35,477 nt of DNA from Streptomyces lycii. Its GTDB lineage: Bacteria; Actinomycetota; Actinomycetes; Streptomycetales; Streptomycetaceae. Both the position numbers and the translations under genes were made by a program. Position 1 is the stretch's first letter; each line of letters opens with the position of its first letter. A model generated the notes under the pieces. The model saw nothing but the letters and a program-made list of their open reading frames with translations. It was not told where the DNA came from and ran no database searches. Positions 7,965-15,576 of this stretch are shown here, piece after piece. The stretch is taken from the NCBI RefSeq assembly GCF_009735685.1, contig NZ_WHPN01000324.1, positions 1 to 35,477 of the forward strand, read 5' to 3'.

Positions 7965-8531
7965 ATGTCACCGTCCGCAACACCTCCCGCCCGCCCCGGG
8001 CCCCCAAAATCCCAGCTGCCCGGTGAGCGCGGCGAGTTCCTGCGCAGCCTCGCCGAGCAGCGCGCCAATCTGCTCATCACCGTCCGCGGACTCGACGACG
8101 CCCGGGCCCGCGCGCGCAGCACGGTCAGCGAGTTGACGCTCGGCGGCCTGATCCGGCACCTGACGTACGAGGAGCGCAACTGGATGCAGATCCTGGCCGC
8201 GGGCGACGGCAGGGCACCGGAGACGATGTTCGACACCGACCAGTACCGGATGCCGGAGGACGCCACCCTGGCCGGGCTGCTGGAGGACTACGCGGCGGCG
8301 GCCCGCACGACGGAACGGGTCGTCGCCTCACTGGCGGACCTGGACCGGACCGTTCCGCTGCCCGGCAGCCCGTGGAGCCCGCCCGGGACGGTCCACTGGT
8401 CGGCGCGGCGGGTTCTGCTGCACCTGGTCCGGGAGACGGCGCAGCACGCGGGGCACGCCGACATCATCCGCGAGTCGCTGGACGGGGCGAGCACCACGGC
8501 ACAGATGGTCCCGCCGGGCAGCTCCGCGTAG
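7965..8531 (+). CDS. DinB/DUF664 family protein, probable mycothiol-dependent transferase type
   Basis: The 188-residue protein is a four-helix DinB-like bundle. The metal-ligand pattern is visible as LGGLIRHLTYEERNW (His about 61) and LHLVRETAQHAGHADIIRES (HLVxExAxHxGHxDxxRE, about 146-165), which fit the three-histidine site of the DUF664/MDMPI group. In actinobacteria such proteins often use mycothiol as a nucleophile for detoxification, but the substrate cannot be read from the sequence. ATG 7965 is preferred over the long open frame upstream because AAGGAGG sits 8 bases before it and homology starts soon after. The first 18 residues are Pro-rich and variable. It is probably transcribed alone. 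Confidence 0.92.
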   Translation: MSPSATPPARPGPPKSQLPGERGEFLRSLAEQRANLLITVRGLDDARARARSTVSELTLGGLIRHLTYEERNWMQILAAGDGRAPETMFDTDQYRMPEDATLAGLLEDYAAAARTTERVVASLADLDRTVPLPGSPWSPPGTVHWSARRVLLHLVRETAQHAGHADIIRESLDGASTTAQMVPPGSSA

Positions 8532-8539
8532 GGATGGTG

Positions 8540-8700
8540 GGTACCGGCTCCCGGTCCGGCTCCGGTCCGGCTCCGGTCCGGCTCCGGGTCCCGGTCCTGC
8601 CCCGGCTCAAGGTCCCCGCTCCGGCTCCGTCGTCCCGCAACGGTCCGGCTCTGCCTCCGGCCCGGCTCCGTCGTCCCGCTCCGGTCCGGCTCTGGCTCCG
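8540..8700 (+). repeat. Low-complexity GGCTCCGGTCC repeats
   Basis: The 313-base gap between the DinB gene and the sugar dehydrogenase holds four close copies of CCGGCTCCGGT (8550-8590) and a decayed duplication of a GGCTCCGTCGTCCCGC-type block (8622-8640 and 8663-8682). I see no gene or terminator there. The downstream gene has only a weak ribosome binding site (AGGAGCC, 8836-8842). Confidence 0.6.
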
Positions 8701-8844
8701 GCCCGCCCCGGCGCGGTACCGTCCGCTTCGGCGCCGCCGGGTGCGGGCGGCGGCCGAGACCGTCCCGGAAGCAGTACGGCGATCCCGGCCCCGGCCGGAG
8801 CGAACCGTCGCCGACGGGTCACTCCACACACCCCAGGAGCCGTC

Positions 8845-10077
8845 ATGCCACGAGCTCAACGGATCGGCCGCTCGGTCCTCGCACTCTCCCTGACCGTCCT
8901 GCTGGTGCCGGCCGGCTGGTCGGCGGCGCGGGCCGGCGAGGCCGCACGCTCCGGTACGCAGGCCGGGACCGGCCAGGCCACCGCCATACCGCTGGAGAAC
9001 CTGGCCGTCACCACCACCCGGGTCGCCTCCGGCCTGCAACGCCCCACCGCGATCACGGCTCCGGACGACGACAGCGGCCGGCTGTTCATCACCGAGAAGG
9101 CCGGGATCGTCCGCAGTTACCACCCGGACACCGGCCTCGCCGGGGAGCCCCTGGCCGACCTGACGGGCGCGGTCGACCCGGCCGGCAACGAGCGCGGCCT
9201 GCTGGGCATCGCAGCCGCCCCCGACTTCGCCGAGAGCCGGCTGCTGTACGTGTCGTACACCCGGCTGCCGGACGACGCGGTGACCCTCGCCCGGTACGAC
9301 CTGGACGACGGCGAGCTGGAGGAGGTCCTCACCCACGAGCACGCCGAGAACAGCAACCACAACGGCGGCCAGCTCGCCTTCGGCCCCGACGGCAAGCTGT
9401 ACTGGGGCATCGGTGACGGCGGCGGCGCGGGCGACCCGCACCGGAACGGCCAGAACCTCACCACCCTGCTCGGCAAGGTCCTGCGGCTGGACGTCACCCC
9501 CGGCTGCGGCGAACCGGACCAGGCGTACTGCGTTCCGCGGGACAACCCCTTCGCCGACACCGACCACGCGCGCGGTGAGATCTGGGCGTACGGGCTGCGC
9601 AACCCCTGGCGCTTCTCGTTCGACGACAACGACGGCTCGCTGTGGATCGGCGACGTCGGCCAGGGCGGTTCCGAGGAGGTCGACCATCTGCCCGCGGACG
9701 GCGGCGGGGCGAACTTCGGCTGGTCCTGCCGGGAGGGCCTGGAGGTCTTCGACCCGGCGCACTGCGCCGACGACGCCGACTACACCGACCCGGTGTTCAC
9801 CTATCCGACCTCCGTCGGGGGATGTTCGGTGATCGGCGGCGAGGTCTACCGCGGCAAGCAGTACGCCAACCTGGCCGGCGGCACCTATCTCGCGACCGAC
9901 TACTGCTCCTCCACGGTCTGGGGCCTGCGGGCCGTCCCCGGCGGCGGCTACGAGAGCGCCGTCCTCGGCGAGACGCCCACCCAGGTCACCACCTTCGGCC
10001 GCGACGCGGACGGCGAGCTGTACGTGGCGAACGACCTGCCCGGGCAGCTGCACCGGGTGTCGTTCGAGGAGCGCTGA
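8845..10077 (+). CDS. Secreted PQQ-dependent sugar dehydrogenase (GSDH family)
   Basis: This 410-residue protein has a signal peptide (MPRAQRIGRSVLALSLTVLLVPAGWSAARA, cut near residue 30) and a six-bladed beta-propeller of the soluble glucose/sorbosone dehydrogenase family. Diagnostic blocks are NERGLLGIAAAPDF (about 114-127), HNGGQLAFGPDGKLYWGIGDGG (about 172-193, with the conserved catalytic-type His), GLRNPWRFSFD (about 251-261) and NFGWSCREG. Family members use pyrroloquinoline quinone and Ca2+ to oxidise aldoses or other sugars outside the cytoplasm. PQQ biosynthesis genes are not in the window, so it may work with external PQQ or have lost the cofactor. The start ATG 8845 directly begins the signal peptide. 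The gene converges on the small ABM-like gene. Confidence 0.9.
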   Translation: MPRAQRIGRSVLALSLTVLLVPAGWSAARAGEAARSGTQAGTGQATAIPLENLAVTTTRVASGLQRPTAITAPDDDSGRLFITEKAGIVRSYHPDTGLAGEPLADLTGAVDPAGNERGLLGIAAAPDFAESRLLYVSYTRLPDDAVTLARYDLDDGELEEVLTHEHAENSNHNGGQLAFGPDGKLYWGIGDGGGAGDPHRNGQNLTTLLGKVLRLDVTPGCGEPDQAYCVPRDNPFADTDHARGEIWAYGLRNPWRFSFDDNDGSLWIGDVGQGGSEEVDHLPADGGGANFGWSCREGLEVFDPAHCADDADYTDPVFTYPTSVGGCSVIGGEVYRGKQYANLAGGTYLATDYCSSTVWGLRAVPGGGYESAVLGETPTQVTTFGRDADGELYVANDLPGQLHRVSFEER

Positions 10078-10170
10078 CCGGGGACCGGCCGGCGGACGGC
10101 GACGGCGGACGGGGCGGGCGCGCCGCGCGTGGGCGCGCCGCGGGGCGCATCCGCCGCGCCGTCCCGTTCC

Positions 10171-10584
10171 TCACGCCCGGGCTCCCCCGGCACCCTCCCC
10201 GCCGAACCGCACGAAACCGGTGAAGCGCGGCGCGAACGCGGGCGCGAGCTGTTCGCCCAGCGCCTCCCGGATGCCCGCGACCACATCCTCGTCCGGCTCG
10301 CCGAACACCTCGAAACGCTCCACCCGGCAGTGTTCCATCACGTCCTGGATGTACGGGTCCGACAGCCTCCAGTGCTCGCGGACGGCGTCCGAGTCCCGGT
10401 AGAGCTGGAAGCTGTGGGCGAGGAGCTGCTTCTCGTCGACGAAGACCTCCACCATCAGCTGGGGCCCGTGCTGTTCGACGAAGCCCACCGCCCGGTCGAC
10501 GGCGCTCCGGAACGCGTCCAGGTGCCCTTCGGTGATGCGCATGGTGTTGCGGAAGAGGAGAAATCCGCTGTCAGGTGTGTTCAT
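10171..10584 (-). CDS. Small ABM-like (dimeric alpha-beta barrel) protein
   Basis: The 137-residue product starts MNTPDSGFLLFRNTMRITEGHLDAFRSAVDRAVGFVEQHGPQLMVEVFVDEKQLLAHSFQLYRDSDAV. The alternation of short beta strands and amphipathic helices, with the segment SFQLYRDSDAVREHW (about 60-74), is typical of antibiotic-biosynthesis-monooxygenase-like or stress-responsive dimeric alpha-beta barrels. The assignment rests on pattern, not on a catalytic motif. ATG 10584 is chosen because the promoter -10 box ends 6 bases before it, which gives a leaderless mRNA; an upstream in-frame TTG lies inside the promoter itself. It is the last of three minus-strand genes with the FAD monooxygenase and the tandem ABM protein, and its promoter matches that of the tandem ABM gene. 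Confidence 0.85.
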   Translation of the reverse strand: MNTPDSGFLLFRNTMRITEGHLDAFRSAVDRAVGFVEQHGPQLMVEVFVDEKQLLAHSFQLYRDSDAVREHWRLSDPYIQDVMEHCRVERFEVFGEPDEDVVAGIREALGEQLAPAFAPRFTGFVRFGGEGAGGARA

Positions 10585-10590
10585 GGTTCG

Positions 10591-10621
10591 AGTCTCATAC
10601 CTCAACCACGCTTCAGATCAA
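10591..10621 (-). promoter_or_regulatory. MerR/SoxR-like promoter with 19-bp spacer, small ABM gene
   Basis: On the minus strand -35 TTGATC (10621-10616), a 19-base spacer and -10 GAGACT (10596-10591) are seen. The spacer holds a TTGAGGT half-site facing a degenerate ATCTGAA half-site (10618-10599). Bases and spacing match the promoter at 13211-13241 closely. Overlong 19-bp spacers with the operator between the boxes mark MerR-family control. Transcription would start at about 10584, the ATG. Confidence 0.6.
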
Positions 10622-10739
10622 GCCCCGGCGGCCGCCGTCACCGGTGGCGCGCGCCGCGCGCGCCGCGGCGCCGGACGCGCTCACTCCCCCGGCGGCGGCA
10701 TCCCCGCTTCCGTTCGCAGGACGTACGGGGTTCGGCGGG

Positions 10740-10790
10740 CGTACGGACTCAGCGGCCGTACGGACTCAGCAGGCGTACGGACTCAGCAGG
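10740..10790. repeat. Three 17-bp tandem repeats over the end of the FAD monooxygenase gene
   Basis: Three units of CGTACGGACTCAGCRGS (10740-10756, 10757-10773, 10774-10790) follow one another; the last two are identical. The stop codon of the FAD monooxygenase gene (10783-10785) is the TCA inside the third unit, so the array extends from the gene end into the gap. Confidence 0.85.
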
Positions 10791-12207
10791 CGTCCTCCGC
10801 GTCCGCCGCGCGTTCCCGGCCGAGCGGTGGCTCCGTGGGGGCGGCGGGAACGGAACCGAACAGCACGGCGCGCAGCACACGCGGGGCGAACAGCGCGCCG
10901 ACCGGAGCGGTCAGTCCCAGCACCGCCCGGAACGCGGCGCCCACGACGGGGTTGCCCGGGGCGTGGGCCTGGACCCGCCGGAGGTACCACGACGCGGGGC
11001 GGTCGGCGGCCCGGAAACGGACCGCGTTGCCCGTGGCTCCGGGCATGGACTTGTCGGCGCCCGCGCAGATGTCCCAGGCCGTGTTCGAGGCGGCGAGCAG
11101 GGCCTTCTGCACCCGGCGGGTCGTCGCGGGATGCCGCCGGTCCGCCAGGGCGTCGCGCAGGGCCAGCGCGCTGAGGGCGGCGACGCTCATGCCCTGCCCG
11201 TAGATCGGGTTGAACGTGCACAGCGCGTCGCCGGTCGCCAGGAACCCGGACGGGCGGGCGCCGGGCCGGTCGTAGCGCCGCCGCACGTTGGCCGTGCGGC
11301 GGTAGGCGGACGCGGACGACCGGGGCTCCGCCGCGGACAGCCACTCGGTCACGATGGGGTGCGGAAGCTTCCGCGCGAAGGCCTCGAACGCCTCGTTGTC
11401 GGTGGGCGGCTGGTCGGCACGCAGCCCGGACAGGGTGACGAGGTGCAGCCCGTCCCCCTCGACCGGCAGGACGACGGCTCCGTACGTCTGCGCGGGGTTG
11501 GGCACGACGTAGTAGCCGAGGGCGTCGGCGACCTTGCCCCGTGAACCGTCCCGGTACAGCCGGGTCGCATAGGCGAGCCCGGTGTCGATGGTCTCCTCCT
11601 GCGGCGGTTCGGCGCCGAGCTCCGCCAGCCAGCGCGGGGCGCGCGAACCGCGTCCGGACGCGTCGACGACCAGGTCGGCCTCCAGCAGCTCCGGGTTGTT
11701 CCGGTGCGTCGTGCCGCGCTCGCGCAGCAGTACGCCCCGGACGCGCCGCGCGTCACCGGCCAGCCCCACGGCCTCGGTTCCCCCGACCGTGCGGATCCGG
11801 GAGTCCGCCAGCACCCGGCGGCGGATCGCGTGCTCCATGAGGGGCCGGGTGCCGGTGAACACGACCGCGGTGCTCTCGGTGCGGCGGTACCAGCGGCCGC
11901 CCTGCCACTGCACCATGTCCCCGGGCATGCCGACCTCCGGGGAACCCGCGGCCCGCATCTCGTCGCACAGCCCGGGCAGCAGCTGCTCCAGGGCCTTCTG
12001 CCCGCCCTCCAGCAGGACATGGATGTGCCGGCCCTGCGGGACCCCGGCCCTGGCCTCCGGACCCTCCGGGAACCGGTCGCGTTCGACTACGGTGACCCGC
12101 TCGGCGTGCTCGGCGAGCACGGCGGCGGCGAGCAGCCCCGCGACACTCCCGCCGATCACCACCGCGTGACGCGCCCGGTCGGTCGTCAACCCCCGCTGGT
12201 CCGCCAT
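10783..12207 (-). CDS. FAD-dependent monooxygenase (aromatic hydroxylase-like)
   Basis: This 474-residue flavoprotein has an N-terminal Rossmann dinucleotide site HAVVIGGSVAGLLAAAVLAEHAERVTVVERD (about residues 14-44), the GRHIHVLLEGGQKALEQLLPGL substrate-side region, DLVVDASGRGSRAPRWLAELG (about 180-200) and the second FAD motif GFLATGDALCTFNPIYGQGMSVAALSALAL (about 330-360). This is the layout of group A flavin monooxygenases that hydroxylate or epoxidise aromatic or polyene substrates with NAD(P)H and O2. The substrate is unknown. ATG 12207 has a GAGGAG ribosome binding site; the open frame upstream is repetitive. It lies between two ABM-fold genes on the same strand, with gaps of 198 and 232 bases, which suggests one redox module. 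The 3' end runs into a 17-bp tandem repeat. Confidence 0.92.
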   Translation of the reverse strand: MADQRGLTTDRARHAVVIGGSVAGLLAAAVLAEHAERVTVVERDRFPEGPEARAGVPQGRHIHVLLEGGQKALEQLLPGLCDEMRAAGSPEVGMPGDMVQWQGGRWYRRTESTAVVFTGTRPLMEHAIRRRVLADSRIRTVGGTEAVGLAGDARRVRGVLLRERGTTHRNNPELLEADLVVDASGRGSRAPRWLAELGAEPPQEETIDTGLAYATRLYRDGSRGKVADALGYYVVPNPAQTYGAVVLPVEGDGLHLVTLSGLRADQPPTDNEAFEAFARKLPHPIVTEWLSAAEPRSSASAYRRTANVRRRYDRPGARPSGFLATGDALCTFNPIYGQGMSVAALSALALRDALADRRHPATTRRVQKALLAASNTAWDICAGADKSMPGATGNAVRFRAADRPASWYLRRVQAHAPGNPVVGAAFRAVLGLTAPVGALFAPRVLRAVLFGSVPAAPTEPPLGRERAADAEDAC

Positions 12208-12439
12208 GTTCTCCTCTTCGCTTCGTTCCCGCTTCGTTCCCGCTTCGTCTTCGCTCCGCCTTGGCGCCGCGCGACGTCTTCGCACCGGCTGACGGTGCGT
12301 CCGCCCGCCCAGTATTCACCAATGCCGCACTTCGGGGTGGCCGGTCACGGCCGTGGACTCGGCGCGCCCCGCCCCGGATTGCTCCCGGCAGGACGTACCG
12401 GGAGGGGACGGGGAGGACGGGGCGGGGACGGAAGCGGCT

Positions 12440-13150
12440 TCAGCGCCGGAAGCCGCTCCACGCCAACCGGTAGCGCCTGACGCCTCCCGCGTCGCGCCGC
12501 AGTCCGGGGAAGTTCTGCACCCGCTGCCACGCGGCGCTCCCGGAGCCGATGCCCTCTCCGGGCGAGGCCAGCGCCCGGACGTGCGCCTCCTCGCTCTCCC
12601 ATTCGGCATAGTTGAGCACCCGGGTGCCGTCGGTGCTCACGAAGAAGTTCCCCGAGATCCCGCCCGGGTGCGGGATCTCCTCGCCCCCCAGCGCCTCGAA
12701 GACCGCGTCGACCCAGGCGCGCTGCCGCTCCGGGCCGGGCCCGTCGAACACCGCGTCCACGACGACGATGCAGCCGGGCACGCGCCGGTCCCCGGGCTGC
12801 TTCGTGTGCCGGTACAGCTCGTAGGTGTGCAGTCCCACCCGTTCGATGCCGGGGACGGCCGCGTCGATCGCGTCGTTGCGCTCCTGCCGGTGGTTTCGTA
12901 CGAAGGCGTGGTAGGCGGACTCGTCCGACCACTGCGAGTGGTGCAGCAGCGTGTCGCCGTCGGTGCTCGCGTAGACGGCGTAGCCGAGCAGGTCGGGGGT
13001 GGGCCAGGGGCGGCTGTCCCAGGTGTCCGCGATGGCGTCGGCCACCGCGCGCTGCCGCTCGGGGGTGCCCACCCGCCAGGTGCTGAACATGGGCGCCCCG
13101 GCATCGGGACGGGTGACGTCCGGCAGTACGGGTACGGTGCGTTCGGGCAT
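12440..13150 (-). CDS. Tandem ABM-domain protein (putative oxygenase or quinone-forming enzyme)
   Basis: The 236-residue protein contains two related halves, each an antibiotic-biosynthesis-monooxygenase type dimeric alpha-beta barrel (about 12-115 and 118-225). Both carry the same landmarks: FSTWRVGTPERQRAVADAIADTW ... STDGDTLLHHSQWSDESAYHAFV in the first and VVVDAVFDGPGPERQRAWVDAVFEAL ... STDGTRVLNYAEWESEEAHVRAL in the second. ABM proteins can oxidise phenols to quinones without a cofactor or act in redox stress; the substrate is not evident. ATG 13150 has a GAGGAG ribosome binding site 7 bases away. About 60 bases upstream is a promoter with a perfect inverted repeat of SoxR type. It is the first gene of a likely group with the FAD monooxygenase and the small ABM protein. 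Confidence 0.9.
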   Translation of the reverse strand: MPERTVPVLPDVTRPDAGAPMFSTWRVGTPERQRAVADAIADTWDSRPWPTPDLLGYAVYASTDGDTLLHHSQWSDESAYHAFVRNHRQERNDAIDAAVPGIERVGLHTYELYRHTKQPGDRRVPGCIVVVDAVFDGPGPERQRAWVDAVFEALGGEEIPHPGGISGNFFVSTDGTRVLNYAEWESEEAHVRALASPGEGIGSGSAAWQRVQNFPGLRRDAGGVRRYRLAWSGFRR

Positions 13151-13210
13151 GGCCGGCTCCTCGGTCGTGGCGTGCGGGCCTGCTCGGGAGCGGCCGCGCT
13201 GTCGGACACC

Positions 13211-13241
13211 AGCCTCGTACCTCAACCAGAGTTGAGGTCAA
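13211..13241 (-). promoter_or_regulatory. SoxR/MerR-like operator-promoter of the tandem ABM gene
   Basis: On the minus strand -35 TTGACC (13241-13236) and -10 GAGGCT (13216-13211) are separated by 19 bases. Centred in the spacer is a perfect palindrome ACCTCAAC CAGA GTTGAGGT (13219-13238). The pattern ACCTCAA-N6-TTGAGGT is the form of known SoxR boxes, and the overlong spacer with a central operator is the hallmark of MerR-family activation. Transcription would begin near 13204, leaving a leader of about 54 bases with a ribosome binding site. Confidence 0.7.
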
Positions 13242-13284
13242 CCCGCGGCGCGGCGCGGTCCGCCACCGGCACCGGCCCCCGTCC

Positions 13285-13373
13285 TTCGCCCGGCAGATCA
13301 CCCGGCGGTCGCCCGGCACGTCACCCGGCGCCTCACCCCGCGGTCGCCCGTCCTCCGCCCGGCACGTCACCCG
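13285..13373. repeat. Three interspersed 20-bp repeats
   Basis: CGCCCGGCASRTCACCCGGC occurs at 13285-13304, 13308-13327 and 13354-13373. The last two copies are identical. They lie upstream of the SoxR-like promoter, between it and the end of the ADP-ribosylglycohydrolase gene. Confidence 0.8.
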
Positions 13374-13383
13374 GCAGGCGGCG

Positions 13384-14541
13384 TCACCACTGCGGGGCCC
13401 GTTCGTCCGCCGGGTGGAACTCCGCGTCGAAGTCGTCCGCGAGCAGGGCGATCACCGCCCGGCCCTCCACCCGGGACAGCCACTCCCGCGGCAGCCGGAA
13501 GTCGCCGTGGTGGGCGCCCAGCAGATTGCCGCAGACGGCGCCCGTGGAGTCGCTGTCGCCGGAGTGGTTGACGGACAGCAGCAGCGTGTCGCGGATCCGG
13601 GTGCGCCGGGCGGACAGCGGGCCGTTGGCCTCGCGCGGCGCGGAGGCGTGACCGGCCAGCAGGCAGAACACGGCGATGGCCAAGGCCTCTTCCGCGACCC
13701 AGCCGCCGCCCAGCATCTCGACCCGCTCCGGGTCCGGGAGGGCCGTGCCGTCGCAGGCCGCCGCGAGGTCGACGGCCCGGGTCAGCGCGGACGTCGTCTC
13801 CTCGTGGCCCGGGTAGCGCGCGAGCAGCCGCAGCGTCCGCAGCACGGCGGCCTCCGGCGTCTCGCCGTACAGCAGGTGGTGGACGACGGCCGCGAAGGCC
13901 CCGGCCGCGTAGTAGCCGGTGGGGTGGCCGTGGGTGATCTGGGCGCAGCGGGCGGCGAGTTCGAACGCCTGCCGGGCGTCGGCGCCGGTGAGGCCGAACG
14001 GCGCGGAGCGCATCACCGTGCCGCAGCCCTTGGAGCCGGGGTTCACCGGGCCCGGCTCACCGCGCAGTTCGGCGTGCGGGTCGGGGATGTGCCGCTGCTC
14101 CAGGCCGGTCAGGCAGGCGTTGCCGGGCGCCCGGCGCGCGTAGAGCCAGGGTTCCTCGCGGAGCCGGCCGTCGCGGTACGGCTGCCCGTCCGCCGGGGGC
14201 GGTGCCGGGTGGTTCTGGGTGTCGAGCCAACGCAGATACGCCTCCATGACGAGCTGCGTCTCGGCGCCGCCGATGCCCTTCGCGGAGGCCCGGGCGTGGG
14301 CTCGGATCAGCCCCTCGGCGGTGAAGAGCGTCATCTGGGTGTCGTCGGTGACCGTGCCGGCGGGTTCCCGGCCCGCTGCCACCAGGTCCCGCAGCCCCTC
14401 CGGCCCGTACGTCTCCCGGATCCGGGCCGTGGAGAGGAACTCCACCGGATTGCCGAGGGCGTCGCCGATCGCGCCGCCGAGCAGACAGCCCCGTATCCGC
14501 GCCCGGACAGCCGCCGACTCGTTCCAGGACCGCCTGGCCAT
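13384..14541 (-). CDS. ADP-ribosylglycohydrolase (DraG/ARH family)
   Basis: This 385-residue protein is predicted to remove ADP-ribose from modified proteins, nucleic acids or small molecules with a two-Mg2+ centre. The family landmarks are complete: GCLLGGAIGDALGNPVEFL (about 19-37), TDDTQMTLFTAEGLIRAH (about 66-83, metal ligands TDDT), GSKGCGTVMRSAPFGL (about 170-185) and NHSGDSDSTGAVCGNLLGA (about 326-344, the GDSDSTGA metal site). The start is ATG 14541; GTG 14550, three codons upstream in frame, is an equal alternative because GGTGAG sequences precede both. The gene ends upstream of the ABM redox group, but that group has its own promoter. A matching ADP-ribosyltransferase is not in the window. 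Confidence 0.94.
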   Translation of the reverse strand: MARRSWNESAAVRARIRGCLLGGAIGDALGNPVEFLSTARIRETYGPEGLRDLVAAGREPAGTVTDDTQMTLFTAEGLIRAHARASAKGIGGAETQLVMEAYLRWLDTQNHPAPPPADGQPYRDGRLREEPWLYARRAPGNACLTGLEQRHIPDPHAELRGEPGPVNPGSKGCGTVMRSAPFGLTGADARQAFELAARCAQITHGHPTGYYAAGAFAAVVHHLLYGETPEAAVLRTLRLLARYPGHEETTSALTRAVDLAAACDGTALPDPERVEMLGGGWVAEEALAIAVFCLLAGHASAPREANGPLSARRTRIRDTLLLSVNHSGDSDSTGAVCGNLLGAHHGDFRLPREWLSRVEGRAVIALLADDFDAEFHPADERAPQW

Positions 14542-14698
14542 GTGTCTCACCGTGTCTCACCCCGTCGTCCGTCGCTGTCGTCCGTCGCTGCACCGGCGGG
14601 CCATCCTGCCAGCAGCCCGCGGACGCCCCGCCGGCCGGGGTCGGCACGGGTCGGCCGGTGCCGGCATGAGTCGGCACGAGCCGGCCGGAGCCGGCCGG

Positions 14699-15502
14699 TC
14701 ATGTGGCCTTGCGGGCGACCAGTTGGAAGATCCGGGCGAGGTGGGGATACGGCGGCCGGTCGGTGACGGCGAGTTCCAGGCGTTCGAGGTCGGCGAAGAA
14801 GTCCGGGTCGTTCCGGCGCTCCTCGTCGGTGACGAAGTCGCAGAACGCGCGGATGCCGTAGTGCCGCACGCCGGTGCAGCCGAGGGAGGTGAGGACCGGG
14901 CGGACCTCCTCCGCGGTGTGCAGCGTCATCTCGGTGTCGAAGGTGCGGGTACGGCCGTGCCGCGTGCCGAGGGCCGCGAGGGCGGCCGCCGGGTCGTGCG
15001 CGCGCACGACGAGGTCCAGCGGACCGGAGTGCCGGTTGAAGGCCATCACCGAGATCAGTCCGCCCGGCCGCAGCGGGGCGAGCGCGGCCCGGAGCGCGGG
15101 CGCGGTCTCGTCCAGATACTGCAGCAGGTTGTGGCAGACGACCAGGTCGAACGCCGGTGCTGTCAGCTCCTCCGGCAGCTCCAGCACATCCGCCTCCACG
15201 GTGGCCAGGAGATGCCCGACCCCTGCCGCCCGGGCGCGTTCCCGGGCCCGGGCGAGCATGGCGGGGGCGAAGTCGGCGATCGTGACGTGATGGCCCCGCC
15301 GGGCGAGCCACAGGGCGTCGCCGCCGTCGGCACCGGCCAGGTCGAGGACCCGCAGCGCGGGACCGCCGCCGTGCGGCCCGGGCCCGGTGTGCCGGACCAG
15401 ATTGGCCTCGGCGAGCGTGTAGCGCAGCCGCCCGCCGGGGCTGTCCTGCCACCGCTGCCACGCCTCCAGCGCTGCGTCGAACTTCCCGGCGGATGGCGGC
15501 AT
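14699..15502 (-). CDS. SAM-dependent methyltransferase, CmoM/SmtA-like
   Basis: This 267-residue class I methyltransferase carries the SAM-binding motif VLDLAGADGGDALWLARRGHHVTIADFAPAML (about 51-82) and the following FDLVVCHNLLQYLDETAPALRAALAPLRPGGLISVMAFNRHS (about 118-159). The whole layout recalls CmoM, which methylates the 5-carboxymethoxyuridine of tRNA. Shared features are a short N-terminal F-D-A segment, the phrase SVMAFNRH after motif III, a T-E-V-R-P-x-L-x-x-L-G unit, the block GVRHYGIRAFCDF and a C-terminal Q-L-V-A-R-K. The tRNA role is an inference; CmoA and CmoB are not in the window. A TACGGT -10 box 6 bases before ATG 15502 points to a leaderless mRNA, and no ribosome binding site is seen. 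Confidence 0.9.
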   Translation of the reverse strand: MPPSAGKFDAALEAWQRWQDSPGGRLRYTLAEANLVRHTGPGPHGGGPALRVLDLAGADGGDALWLARRGHHVTIADFAPAMLARARERARAAGVGHLLATVEADVLELPEELTAPAFDLVVCHNLLQYLDETAPALRAALAPLRPGGLISVMAFNRHSGPLDLVVRAHDPAAALAALGTRHGRTRTFDTEMTLHTAEEVRPVLTSLGCTGVRHYGIRAFCDFVTDEERRNDPDFFADLERLELAVTDRPPYPHLARIFQLVARKAT

Positions 15503-15508
15503 GTGCCG

Positions 15509-15514
15509 ACCGTA
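15509..15514 (-). promoter_or_regulatory. -10 box giving a leaderless methyltransferase transcript
   Basis: TACGGT on the minus strand is followed by 6 bases and the ATG at 15502. It is the same hexamer and distance as at uvrB, but without the TTGTCRGTG element upstream. Confidence 0.5.
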
Positions 15515-15576
15515 GCCGAGAGGGGCCCGCCGCTGCCGGGCATTCCGGCCGCGACGGGCCCCGTCGGGCGCACGGG

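Noticed and set aside
10171..13241. Start of a polyketide or other biosynthetic gene cluster
   Set aside because: Only tailoring-type genes are present; no synthase, carrier protein or resistance gene is in the window.
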